From: Singulisphaera sp. GP187
Lineage (GTDB): Bacteria > Planctomycetota > Planctomycetia > Gemmatales > Gemmataceae
Direction of reading: 5' to 3'
NCBI GenBank assembly: GCA_945905925.1
Contig: CAMDQN010000048.1
Coordinates: 1-45,484 of the forward strand
Length of the DNA: 45,484 nt
The notes below the pieces were generated by a model. The model saw nothing but the letters and a program-made list of their open reading frames with translations, had not been told where the DNA came from and searched no databases. The translations under genes and the position numbers were made by a program. This document shows, in pieces, positions 32,061-39,681 of this stretch. Numbering within the stretch: the stretch's first letter is position 1; each line of letters starts with the position of its first letter.

Positions 32061-34619
32061 TTAGCCCCACGTCACGAGACCCGGCTCGAACAGATGTGGC
32101 AAGTTCAGGTGCTTTGGCAGCACGCGGACGCCGAATCCGAACTGACCGCTCGTGCGACACGGTACCTGCCCGCTAAACACCACGCTCGGGCCACTCGCGG
32201 TGCCGTTCGAGTCGAGCGGCATCGTGTTCGGGTCCGAGATGTCCCCGCGCGCGTCGAGTACGCCATGACACAGTTGCACTTCGACCTCGTCAGGCCGGAA
32301 CGGCCCCAAGTGGACGCGGACTTTCACAGGGAACGTCGCGCCCACTCGCAGCGCGTCCCCCGTCGACGCGTCGACGGTTTCGACGCGCACCTGTGCCCAG
32401 TCCGCAGCCACTCGCCGGCGCCACGCCGCGAGTTCCTTCGCGCCTTGAAGGTGGTTCGCACTGAGTTTGGCCGTGCGCCGGTGGCTTGGCACGTAGCACT
32501 TCTCGGTGTATTGCTCCACCATGCGGTTCGTGTTGAATACCGGCACGAGGCTCATGATCGACCGTTTCATGCGCCGAATCCACTCGCGGGGGAGTCCGCC
32601 CGCATCTCGCTTGTAGAACGTCGGCGCGATGTCCTGCTCGATGAGGTCTAACAGCGCGCGGCTCTCAACGTCGTCCTGGTACGCGAGGTCCGTGTACTCC
32701 TCACCGGCGCCGATCGCCCAGCCGTTGTCACCGTCATACCCCTCAACCCACCAGCCGTCGAGGATGCTGAGGTTCAGCCCGCCGTTACCGCAGATTTTCA
32801 TGCCGCTGGTGCCGGACGCTTCGAGCGGGCGCCGCGGGTTGTTCAGCCACACGTCCACGCCTTGCACGAGGTATCGCGCGACGCTCATGTCGTAGTCTTC
32901 GATGAACACGACGCGCTTGCGGAACTCGGCTTTGCGCGACTGCTGGACGACGCGCTGGATTAGTTCTTTGCCGCCGCGGTCCTGCGGGTGCGCCTTGCCC
33001 GCGAAGATGAACTGCACCGGGCGGTCCTTGCTGTTCACCAGCGCCGCGATCCGCTCCGCGTTGCGGAAGATCAGGTCGCCGCGCTTGTAGGTCGCGAACC
33101 GCCTTGCGAAACCGATGGTCAGCGCGTCCGGGTCGAGTACCTCGTCGGCGCCTTCGACCTCCGATGGCGGCGAGCCTCGGCGCTTGAGCTGCGCCCGCAA
33201 CCGCGCGCGGGCCAGCGCGACGAGTCGCTCTCGCCCGCGCTCGTGTGTGCGCCACAGTTCGCCGTCTGGGATTTGCTCGACGCGTTTCCAGATGGCGAAG
33301 TCTGTGGGGCGCCCTTCCCACTGAATGCCGAGGTAGCGGTCATAGAGTTGTGCGAACTCCGGGGCGAGCCAGCTCTGCGTGTGGACGCCGTTGGTGATGC
33401 TCGTGATCGGCACTTCGCCCGCGGGCAGTTCCGGCCACAGTTCTTTCCACATCCGGCGCGATACACTGCCGTGCAACTTGCTCACGCCGTTGGACACGTT
33501 CGCCAACTTTAGCGCCAGCACCGTCATCCCGAACGGTTCCTGTTCGTTGCTCGGGTGCTGCCGGCCCAGGGACACGAGCGCGGCGCGGTCGATGCCCATC
33601 TTCGCCATGTACTCGCCCAGGTACTGCTCGGCCATCTGAACCGGGAACGAGTCGTTGCCCGCGGGCACCGGAGTGTGCGTTGTGAAGCACGTCCCGGCCT
33701 TTACTGCTTCGTAGGCCGTAGCGAAGTCCAACCCGTGTTCTTCGATCAAAAGCCTGATGCGTTCCAGGCCAGTAAAGGCTGCGTGACCCTCGTTCATGTG
33801 GCACACGGTCGGCATGCGGCCCATTGCACGAAGCGCGCGGATTCCGCCGATGCCGAGGATGATCTCCTGCTGGATCCGCGTGTGATGGTCACCGCCGTAC
33901 AGTTGCGAAGTGATCGCGCGGTCTTCGGGCTTGTTCTGCGGAATGTTCGCGTCAAGGAGATATAGGGGGACGCGACCCACCTGAATGTGCCAGACTTTGA
34001 GCGCCACCTCGCGTCCCGGTAGTGGGACGGTGACGAGTAGTGGTTTGCCGCCGGAATCGAGTTCGGGCGTCAGCGGGAGCGTGAAGAAGTCGTTCTCGGG
34101 GTAGCGCTCTTGTTGCCAGCCGTCCATATTGAGGTACTGGCGGAAGTACCCCTCGCGATACATGAGCGTGATGCCCATGAGCGGAAGGCCGAGGTCACTC
34201 GCACTCTTCAGGTGATCGCCGGCGAGCACGCCCAAACCGCCAGAGTACACGGGCACGCTCTCGTGGATGCCGAACTCGGCGGAGAAGTAGCCGATGCGGG
34301 CCTCGTCACCAGCGTGCCGCTCTTGATACCAGGTCGGCGCTTTGAGGTAGTGGTCGAGCGCCGCGGCGACGCGGTCCATGTGCGCGAGGAACCCGTCGTC
34401 GTGTTCGAGTTCTTCGTAGCGGGTCTGGTCGGTGGCGCCCAACAAGCGGATGGGGCTGTGGTCGAGCGCCTCGAACAGGTCCGGGTTTACGCGGCGGAAC
34501 AGCGCGACCGCATCCGCGTTCCAGCACCACCACAGGTTGTACGCGAGCGATTGGAGCGGGCGGAGTCGGTCGGGGAGTCGGGGCAACACGGTAAACGAAC
34601 GGATGGAGCGGCCGGCCAT
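32061..34619 (-). CDS. glgP: Alpha-glucan (glycogen/maltodextrin) phosphorylase
   Basis: 852 residues from the ATG at 34619 with GAGG eight bases upstream. The sequence follows the shorter phosphorylase subfamily: LQSLAYNLWWCWNADAVALFRRVNPDLF at the start, GYFSAEFGIHESVPVYSGGLGVLAGDHLKSASDLGLPL, HMNEGHAAFTGLERIR, THTPVPAGND and SITNGVHTQSWL. The PLP-binding lysine is in EASGTSGMKICGNGGLNLSILDGWW (Lys608). It releases glucose-1-phosphate from glycogen or maltodextrin using phosphate. The gene ends the five-gene leftward run with the sugar-nucleotide enzymes, consistent with feeding glucose-1-phosphate to UDP-sugar synthesis. Confidence 0.95.
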   Translation of the reverse strand: MAGRSIRSFTVLPRLPDRLRPLQSLAYNLWWCWNADAVALFRRVNPDLFEALDHSPIRLLGATDQTRYEELEHDDGFLAHMDRVAAALDHYLKAPTWYQERHAGDEARIGYFSAEFGIHESVPVYSGGLGVLAGDHLKSASDLGLPLMGITLMYREGYFRQYLNMDGWQQERYPENDFFTLPLTPELDSGGKPLLVTVPLPGREVALKVWHIQVGRVPLYLLDANIPQNKPEDRAITSQLYGGDHHTRIQQEIILGIGGIRALRAMGRMPTVCHMNEGHAAFTGLERIRLLIEEHGLDFATAYEAVKAGTCFTTHTPVPAGNDSFPVQMAEQYLGEYMAKMGIDRAALVSLGRQHPSNEQEPFGMTVLALKLANVSNGVSKLHGSVSRRMWKELWPELPAGEVPITSITNGVHTQSWLAPEFAQLYDRYLGIQWEGRPTDFAIWKRVEQIPDGELWRTHERGRERLVALARARLRAQLKRRGSPPSEVEGADEVLDPDALTIGFARRFATYKRGDLIFRNAERIAALVNSKDRPVQFIFAGKAHPQDRGGKELIQRVVQQSRKAEFRKRVVFIEDYDMSVARYLVQGVDVWLNNPRRPLEASGTSGMKICGNGGLNLSILDGWWVEGYDGDNGWAIGAGEEYTDLAYQDDVESRALLDLIEQDIAPTFYKRDAGGLPREWIRRMKRSIMSLVPVFNTNRMVEQYTEKCYVPSHRRTAKLSANHLQGAKELAAWRRRVAADWAQVRVETVDASTGDALRVGATFPVKVRVHLGPFRPDEVEVQLCHGVLDARGDISDPNTMPLDSNGTASGPSVVFSGQVPCRTSGQFGFGVRVLPKHLNLPHLFEPGLVTWG

Positions 34620-34720
34620 CTGGGCATCCTCAGCCAATGAGATAGGTCGCGTGAAGGGCGGCACGAGAGTGCGGCAACCACCCAGAACGGGAGATAATCT
34701 AGGCAAACTATGACGGCTTT

Positions 34721-35269
34721 TCAACCTGAAGCCGGGTCCGGCACGTCGCTGCCGCCGACCGGGCAACCGGCGTCGATGAACCCTTGCAGAATCATCTGCG
34801 CCGCAACCCGATCGACCTTCGCCTTACGCTTCTTCATAGTCAACTTCGCCTCGCGCAGCACGCTTTCGGCGGCGTGCGAGGTGTGGCGCTCGTCCCACAT
34901 TACGACGGGGAGTTTCGCGAGGTCCCCGAGCCACTTCGCGAACGCGCGCGCCTCGCGCGACATCGGGCTTTCCTCACCGCTCGCGTGCAGCGGCAACCCG
35001 ACCACAATCCCCACGAACTTTGATGTAGTGACGAGTCCGGTGAAGAAGGTTTCATTACTCGCGTCGTTTGCCTGTGTGCCGAGCGGGGACGCGATGACGC
35101 GGTCTGGGTCACACACCGCGAGGCCGATGCGCTTGGTGCCGTAGTCGATGCCGAGGAGTGGACCTTTTGAAGAGAAGGGGAGAAGGGGTGAAGGGGTGAA
35201 GGGGAGAGGAGGCGAACCGATTTCGGCACCTTTCGCAACCTCACCGCCGGATTCGTGCTGTTCTGTCAC
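34721..35269 (-). CDS. ruvX: RuvX/YqgF Holliday-junction resolvase-like nuclease
   Basis: 182 residues from a GTG at 35269 with GGGGAG just upstream. The RNase H-like fold starts at residue 39: GIDYGTKRIGLAVCDPDRVIASPLGT with catalytic Asp42, then IVVGLPLHASGEESPMSREARAFAKWL, VVMWDERHTSHAAE and KVDRVAAQMILQGFID. The first 35 residues (SPPLPFTPSPLLPFSSK and before) are not conserved and are encoded by a purine-rich repeat. The family processes 16S rRNA 5' ends and/or branched DNA. Identity is clear; the start is less certain because of the repeat-derived tail. Confidence 0.88.
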   Translation of the reverse strand: MTEQHESGGEVAKGAEIGSPPLPFTPSPLLPFSSKGPLLGIDYGTKRIGLAVCDPDRVIASPLGTQANDASNETFFTGLVTTSKFVGIVVGLPLHASGEESPMSREARAFAKWLGDLAKLPVVMWDERHTSHAAESVLREAKLTMKKRKAKVDRVAAQMILQGFIDAGCPVGGSDVPDPASG

Positions 35270-35315
35270 TCTTTCTCCCCTTCACCTTTTCTCCCCTTAG
35301 CCCCTTCTTTTCAAA
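35165..35315. repeat. Purine-rich GAAGGGG inverted repeat around the RuvX start
   Basis: AAGAGAAGGGGAGAAGGGGT and further GAAGGGGTGAAGGGG units (35165-35210) are mirrored as C/T-rich units at 35270-35315. The left half lies in the RuvX coding region and encodes the SPPLPFTPSPLLPFSSK tail; the right half fills the gap to manC. Confidence 0.7.
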
Positions 35316-36404
35316 CTAAGTGTACTCCCCGCGACCAGACTTCTTCAGCGCGTCCACAATTTCCTTCACCCGGTCCTCGTGCTTGCGGTCGGCCACGAGG
35401 ATCGCGTTGCCGTCTTGAATGATGACCAAGTTGTTCACGCCATGTGTGGCGATGAGCATCTTCGGGTCGCCGACGATAACACACTTGCTCGTGTCGATCC
35501 CGCAGTGGTTCGCTTGGACCGTGTTATGGTTCGCGTCCTGCGGGTTGCGGCGTTCGAGCGCGAGCCAACTACCCACGTCGTCCCACGTGTACGGCGCGTT
35601 CAGCACCAGCACGTTCCCGTCGGCTGCCGCGTCTTGCATGATTGCCTTGTCGATGCTCTTCTTCTCGGCTTGGTGGTACGACGCTCGCAATACGTCCTGC
35701 CAGACTGCGGTGCCCCACGCGGCGGCGATTCGCGTGACGACACTGTGAATCTCGGGCTTGCGCGTTTTCAACTCGTTCAGGATGGTAAGGGGCTTCCACA
35801 CGAAGATGCCGCTGTTCCAGTCGTAATTGCCACTCGCGACGAACTCTTCGGCCTGCGGGAATTCGGGCTTCTCCTTGAACACCTCGACACGCGACGCACT
35901 CACGTTTTGGCGAGTTCCGGCCGACTCGCCGCGCTTGATGTAACCGTATCCGGTGGAGGGGAACGTCGGGCGGATGCCGAACGTGACGAGCTTGTCGGGC
36001 ATGTCTGCGACGAACTGTTCCGCCGCGTGAAGCGCGCGCCGGAACTCCTGTTCTGGCTCGATGACGTGGTCGGCGGGCATCACGACGATGGTCGCGTCCG
36101 GGTCGGCCTTGCCGATGATCGCCGCGCCGAGGCCCACGCAGGGCGCGGTGTCGCGACCCTCCGGTTCGCCGATGATGTGGTCGTGCGCGAGTTCGGGGAG
36201 TTGCACTGCGGTTTCCGCTGCGTATTGCTCACCTGTGATGACCCACGTGCGTTCCGGCGGGATCTGCGCCGACACACGGTCGACCGTGCTTTGCAGCAGT
36301 GTGCGGTCGCCGCTGAACGTGAGGAACTGTTTGGGCCGCTTAACGCGGCTCCGGGGCCAGAACCGTGTTCCGCCGCCGCCGGCCATTATCATTGCGTGTA
36401 ACAT
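35316..36404 (-). CDS. manC: Mannose-1-phosphate guanylyltransferase
   Basis: 362 residues. AMIMAGGGGTRFWPRSRVKRPKQFLTF is the nucleotide-binding signature of ManC/AlgA nucleotidyltransferases. It is followed by EPEGRDTAPCVGLGAAII, VVMPADHVIE, TFGIRPTFPSTGYGYIKRG, EKPEFPQAEEFV, YDWNSGIFVWK and TWDDVGSWLAL. It makes GDP-mannose from GTP and mannose-1-phosphate, for exopolysaccharide or glycan synthesis. There is no C-terminal phosphomannose-isomerase domain, and length fits the single-domain form. The start lies 18 bp after the upstream UDPGP stop, so the two are co-transcribed. Confidence 0.94.
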   Translation of the reverse strand: MLHAMIMAGGGGTRFWPRSRVKRPKQFLTFSGDRTLLQSTVDRVSAQIPPERTWVITGEQYAAETAVQLPELAHDHIIGEPEGRDTAPCVGLGAAIIGKADPDATIVVMPADHVIEPEQEFRRALHAAEQFVADMPDKLVTFGIRPTFPSTGYGYIKRGESAGTRQNVSASRVEVFKEKPEFPQAEEFVASGNYDWNSGIFVWKPLTILNELKTRKPEIHSVVTRIAAAWGTAVWQDVLRASYHQAEKKSIDKAIMQDAAADGNVLVLNAPYTWDDVGSWLALERRNPQDANHNTVQANHCGIDTSKCVIVGDPKMLIATHGVNNLVIIQDGNAILVADRKHEDRVKEIVDALKKSGRGEYT

Positions 36405-36422
36405 GGGAGGTCCGTTCGTGGC

Positions 36423-37802
36423 TCAGTTCAGGATCGTTGGCCCGGTGATCGCGGGGAGAAGCGGTGCCTTTGCCGCGAGTTCGTCCCCGTTGAGTGCGAA
36501 CAGCGGCGATATCTCGACCAGGTTGCCGTTCGTTTCAACGCCGGCGCGTGCAAGCCATTGGGCGTACAGCACAAGTTGCGCGACGGCGGAGGTCTCGGGC
36601 GAGTCCGGCCCTGTCGCGTTCTTGATCGGGGCGAATTCCTCGTCGCGCCGCGTTTCGACCGCTAGCCAACGCTCGGCGTGCGGCAGCGCGTCGAATATGA
36701 ATCGCTCGAACTTCACCGCGTTCGACTCGTGTGCGGGCGGAGCGGGAACCATCGTTCGCGTGTGCGGGTCGTAATGCGCGACCGACTTCAGCGCGGCGCG
36801 ATATGGCAACGCTCCGGCCACGGTGCGCGTGACGCGCTCCAGAAAGCTGACGCTGAACAGGTGGATCGCCGGGCTGCCGGCGCGGAAACGAAGTTCGCCG
36901 CTCGCGTCGCGCTCCGCCGCGAGGTGCTTCGGCAGCAGTGTGTATTCGATAATCGAACAGCGGCCGTTCACCTCTACGAGCACGCCAACCTTCTCTTCGG
37001 GCAGTTCCTTCGCGATAACCTTCGACGACGCTTCCGACCTCGCCGCGAGGTGCCGCCCAATGAAGCCGGGGTCGCACACCTTCACCAGTGGGTTGTCCAC
37101 TTGGAAGTAGAACACGTGTTCTACGCCGCGCGCGACGAATTCGCGCAGCAATCCACTTTCCGCGAGAGCAGTGAGTGTGCCGCCGTGCCCGTTCGGGCTG
37201 AGGAACAACTTGCCGGGCGCTTCCATCAGCAATCGCCCGGTGCGCGGGCACAGCGCGGGCATCGTTCCTTGCTGGAAGAACTTCACCTGATCCGGCACGA
37301 GGTTAAAGTGTTCCTTCTCCGCGAAGAACGCACGCGTCGGAAGGTCGGTCGCCGGGCTGGTCATAACCAGGAAGGGAATTGGCCGTTGGTAGCGGCAACT
37401 GAGGGCGAACACCTTCTCCGCGTGGAGTTGGTACAGCGACATGCCGGACAGCGGCGCGGCCGGGAACAGTCCCTTCGGCTGAAGCATGCCGAGGCGCGAA
37501 CCCTGCCCGCCAGCGACGAGCAGCGCCGCCACCTTGCCGTTGCGGAGCGCGTCGGAGCCACGCGCCTTCTCGTCGTCGGTGAACGCTGCGGGTGTCACCG
37601 AGATCGGGCGGAACCGTTCCGGCAGCGCGCCCGGAGGGCTCACGTGCTTCCGCAGCGCCTCCAGTTGCACGAAGTCAATGGCCGCGAGTTGATACACCAA
37701 CGCCGCGCGCGCGTCGCTGTCGAGCGCGTCCCAATCGAGCAGGACGTGTTCTTGGTCGTGCTCTCGCAGGCACGCCAGGAGATCGTTGGGTAGGGTGGTC
37801 AT
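36423..37802 (-). CDS. UDPGP-type UDP-sugar pyrophosphorylase
   Basis: 459 residues. The nucleotide-binding loop AALLVAGGQGSRLGMLQPKGLFP (about 92-114) followed by SLYQLHAEKVFALS, PFLVMTSPATD, LSPNGHGGTLTALAESGLL, HVFYFQVDNPLVKVCDP and EYTLLPKHLA matches the eukaryote-like UDPGP/UAP1 family. It forms UDP-GlcNAc or UDP-glucose from UTP and the sugar-1-phosphate; which is not certain, but the QVDNPL and SPNGHGG segments resemble UAP1. It is co-transcribed with manC downstream. Confidence 0.9.
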   Translation of the reverse strand: MTTLPNDLLACLREHDQEHVLLDWDALDSDARAALVYQLAAIDFVQLEALRKHVSPPGALPERFRPISVTPAAFTDDEKARGSDALRNGKVAALLVAGGQGSRLGMLQPKGLFPAAPLSGMSLYQLHAEKVFALSCRYQRPIPFLVMTSPATDLPTRAFFAEKEHFNLVPDQVKFFQQGTMPALCPRTGRLLMEAPGKLFLSPNGHGGTLTALAESGLLREFVARGVEHVFYFQVDNPLVKVCDPGFIGRHLAARSEASSKVIAKELPEEKVGVLVEVNGRCSIIEYTLLPKHLAAERDASGELRFRAGSPAIHLFSVSFLERVTRTVAGALPYRAALKSVAHYDPHTRTMVPAPPAHESNAVKFERFIFDALPHAERWLAVETRRDEEFAPIKNATGPDSPETSAVAQLVLYAQWLARAGVETNGNLVEISPLFALNGDELAAKAPLLPAITGPTILN

Positions 37803-37814
37803 GGTTGTTCACTC

Positions 37815-37870
37815 GTTTAGCGTTGACCCCGAAGGGGTCGCGCTCGTCGTCGGTGGCGACCACGCTAAAC
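37815..37870. repeat. Palindromic element with GTTTAGCG / CGCTAAAC ends
   Basis: GTTTAGCG (37815-37822) pairs with CGCTAAAC (37863-37870), with an internal GACCCCGAAGGGGTC hairpin (37825-37839). It lies between the MBL hydrolase stop and the UDPGP start, both leftward, so it could attenuate or terminate between the genes. GTTTAGC ends are shared with 6208-6293. Confidence 0.6.
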
Positions 37871-37880
37871 ATCGCGAAAG

Positions 37881-38684
37881 TCAGAACGTAAACTTCAGCC
37901 CGTCGTAGGCGGGTTCGACACCCTTCGGCAAGGTGCGCATCAGTTCGTCGTACTCCAGCGAGTGCGCCATGTGCGTGAGGTACGCCTGTCGCGGCTTGAC
38001 GCGGTCGATGGCTTCGAGTGCCTGCTCGACGCAGAAGTGCGACGGGTGCGGTTTGGCCGGCCGAAGCGCGTCGATCACAAACACGTCCAGTCCTTCGAGT
38101 AGCGGCCAACTCCGGTCCGGGATACTGCTCACGTCGGTGCAGTACGCGACGTTCCCGATGCGGAACCCGAACACGTTGAACCGCCCATGTTGGAGCGGGA
38201 TCGGCGTGAACCGTTCGCCGAGCACGTGGAACGGGCGTTCGTCGATGCGCGCCAGCGCGAGTCGCGGGAGCATGCCGATCGGGATGTCCTCACTGCCAGG
38301 CGCGAAGACGTACGCGAAGGCTTGTCTAATCACCTCTTCCACTTCGTCTGTGCAGTACATCGGCAGTGGCCCGTTCAAATGAACGGGGAATATCCGCAGG
38401 TCATCGAGGCCGAACAGGTGATCGACGTGGTAGTGCGTGTACACGACCGCGTTGATGAGCTTCACGTTCTCGCGGAGCAGTTGGAGCCGCAGTTCGGGCG
38501 TGGTGTCGATCAGGATGTTCCCGCCCGGCGTGCCGATCAGCACGGAGCAGCGGTAGCGGTGATTCTTTGGGTTGGTGGACGTGCAGACGTGGCAATCGCA
38601 ACCGAGCATCGGCACTCCCATCGAGGTGCCGGTGCCAAGGAACGTGAAGGTGCGTGTGCCGGGTTGCGTGTTGGTGAGCGTCAC
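37881..38684 (-). CDS. MBL-fold metallo-hydrolase (PhnP/ElaC-like)
   Basis: 267 residues from a GTG at 38684. TFTFLGTGTSMGVPMLGCDCHVCTSTNPKNHRYRCSVLIG is the start typical of the PhnP-like subfamily with its Cys cluster (Cys29, 31, 34, 46). The metal site YTHYHVDHLFGLDD gives His84, His86, Asp88 and His89; VAYCTDVSSIPDRSW, FVIDALRPAKPHPSHFCVEQAL and AYLTHMAHSLEYDELM supply the rest. The family cleaves phosphodiesters such as cyclic nucleotides or ribosyl cyclic phosphates; no phn genes are near, so the substrate is open. First gene of the leftward run. Confidence 0.88.
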   Translation of the reverse strand: MTLTNTQPGTRTFTFLGTGTSMGVPMLGCDCHVCTSTNPKNHRYRCSVLIGTPGGNILIDTTPELRLQLLRENVKLINAVVYTHYHVDHLFGLDDLRIFPVHLNGPLPMYCTDEVEEVIRQAFAYVFAPGSEDIPIGMLPRLALARIDERPFHVLGERFTPIPLQHGRFNVFGFRIGNVAYCTDVSSIPDRSWPLLEGLDVFVIDALRPAKPHPSHFCVEQALEAIDRVKPRQAYLTHMAHSLEYDELMRTLPKGVEPAYDGLKFTF

Positions 38685-38745
38685 GCCGCTATTTCACCGG
38701 CGGAGGGCCAAAGAGACAAGGGGAACTGCGATCAGGTGCTGTCGA

Positions 38746-38768
38746 GAGGTCAGTTCGCGGTTTGCGCG
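38746..38768. repeat. 23-bp repeat, solitary copy
   Basis: GAGGTCAGTTCGCGGTTTGC... is identical over 23 bases to the left end at 38888-38910, in the same orientation and 142 bp away. Confidence 0.85.
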
Positions 38769-38887
38769 ACTCTTCGCGGCACGTTCTCTTCGGGATAGGA
38801 AGTGCTCACGCAACCATCGACGCAACTCAAGGCAGAATTCGCCATGGCCGCTCCGCGTTTTACGCCCGAGGAACTTCAGGAACTCCA

Positions 38888-39087
38888 GAGGTCAGTTCGC
38901 GGTTTGCGCGCTGTGTTCTTGAATGCTGCTCAAAACGCTGGAAATGGCTTGGATTGCTGGGGAAATGTTGTTCGCCCATCGCACAAGAGGCAGAAACACG
39001 TGTCTCGCTAAGTACCATTGGGGCAATGGATTACACCAACCGTATTGAGTGAAGAGTGTCGTGGCGCGCAAACCGCGAACTGACCTC
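38888..39087. mobile_element. Possible MITE-like element with 23-bp inverted termini
   Basis: The 23-bp terminus at 38888-38910 is matched exactly in reverse at 39065-39087, bounding a 200-bp segment. The segment has no convincing gene and interrupts the frame that starts with MAAPRFTPEELQELQ. No target-site duplication is visible. A solitary copy of the terminus lies upstream. Confidence 0.5.
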
Positions 39088-39093
39088 CTATCT

Positions 39094-39115
39094 CACACAT
39101 TTCCGACAACGTGAT
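39094..39115. repeat. 22-bp repeat, copy 1 (left of RR cassette)
   Basis: CATTTCCGACAACGTGAT core (39098-39115), preceded by CACA, is identical over 22 bp to 41383-41404. An inverted 18-bp copy of the core lies at 41193-41210. Confidence 0.85.
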
Positions 39116-39210
39116 GTGGGGGCTGGTACATTCGTGTAAACTATTCTATGTGGCGTCTGCTGGGACACCAACAACGGTCACCACCGGAGGAGAATCATCT
39201 GGAACACGCC

Positions 39211-39663
39211 ATGAAGGTTCTGATCGTGGACGACGACCCGGTCTCCCGGCGGCTGCTGCAGAGCTACTTGCAGAAGTGGGGGTACGAGGTCGTCGTGGCC
39301 CTGGACGGCGCAGACGCCTGGCGGCGGTTCGAGCAGGAGGAGTTCGCGATCGTCGTCAGCGACTGGATGATGCCCGAGGTGGTCGGGACGGAACTGATCC
39401 GTCGCATCCGCGCGAGCGGGCGACCGAACTACGTCTACACCATCCTGCTGACGGGGCGATCGCAGAAGGAGGACCTGGTCGAGGGAATGGAGGCCGGGGC
39501 CGACGACTTCGTCGGCAAGCCGTTCCTCGCGGAGGAGCTTCAAGTCCGGTTGCGGGCGGGCGAGCGGATCGTCAAGTTGGAGCGAGCAATGGCGGACCAG
39601 AACCGCGAACTACGGGAGGCCCAGGACGCCCTGCAGAAGGCCGCTGCCCGCCCGAGCGGTTGA
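39211..39663 (+). CDS. Single-domain response regulator (REC) with C-terminal coiled coil
   Basis: 150 residues from the ATG at 39211 (MKVLIVDDDP). Acidic residues 7-9, phospho-acceptor Asp51 in VVSDWMMP, Thr81 and Lys103 (VGKPF) are all present. Helix 5 is followed by a charged coiled coil (about 112-145) with no output domain. A GGAGGAG motif at 39186-39192 lies 18 bases upstream, too far for optimal use, so a CTG at 39199 or the ATG at 39148 is possible. It is followed after 18 bp by a large conserved protein, so the regulator probably acts on that partner. No histidine kinase is in the window. Codons look richer in CTG/GTC than those of neighbouring genes. Confidence 0.9.
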   Translation: MKVLIVDDDPVSRRLLQSYLQKWGYEVVVALDGADAWRRFEQEEFAIVVSDWMMPEVVGTELIRRIRASGRPNYVYTILLTGRSQKEDLVEGMEAGADDFVGKPFLAEELQVRLRAGERIVKLERAMADQNRELREAQDALQKAAARPSG

Positions 39664-39681
39664 TGAACCCCGGAGGACGCC

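Larger units (their letters stand above)
38685..39210. other. Intergenic repeat-rich region, 526 bp
   Basis: It holds three copies of a 23-bp repeat: two direct, one inverted. The reading frame from the ATG at 38844 encodes MAAPRFTPEELQELQ and then runs into the second repeat copy, so a small gene may have been interrupted here. A 22-bp repeat at 39094-39115 bounds the response-regulator cassette. No confident intact gene. Confidence 0.5.

Noticed and set aside
38844-39011. Small frame starting MAAPRFTPEELQELQ as an intact gene
   Set aside because: It runs into a 23-bp repeat after 15 codons, so only the beginning looks natural; treated as possibly interrupted.
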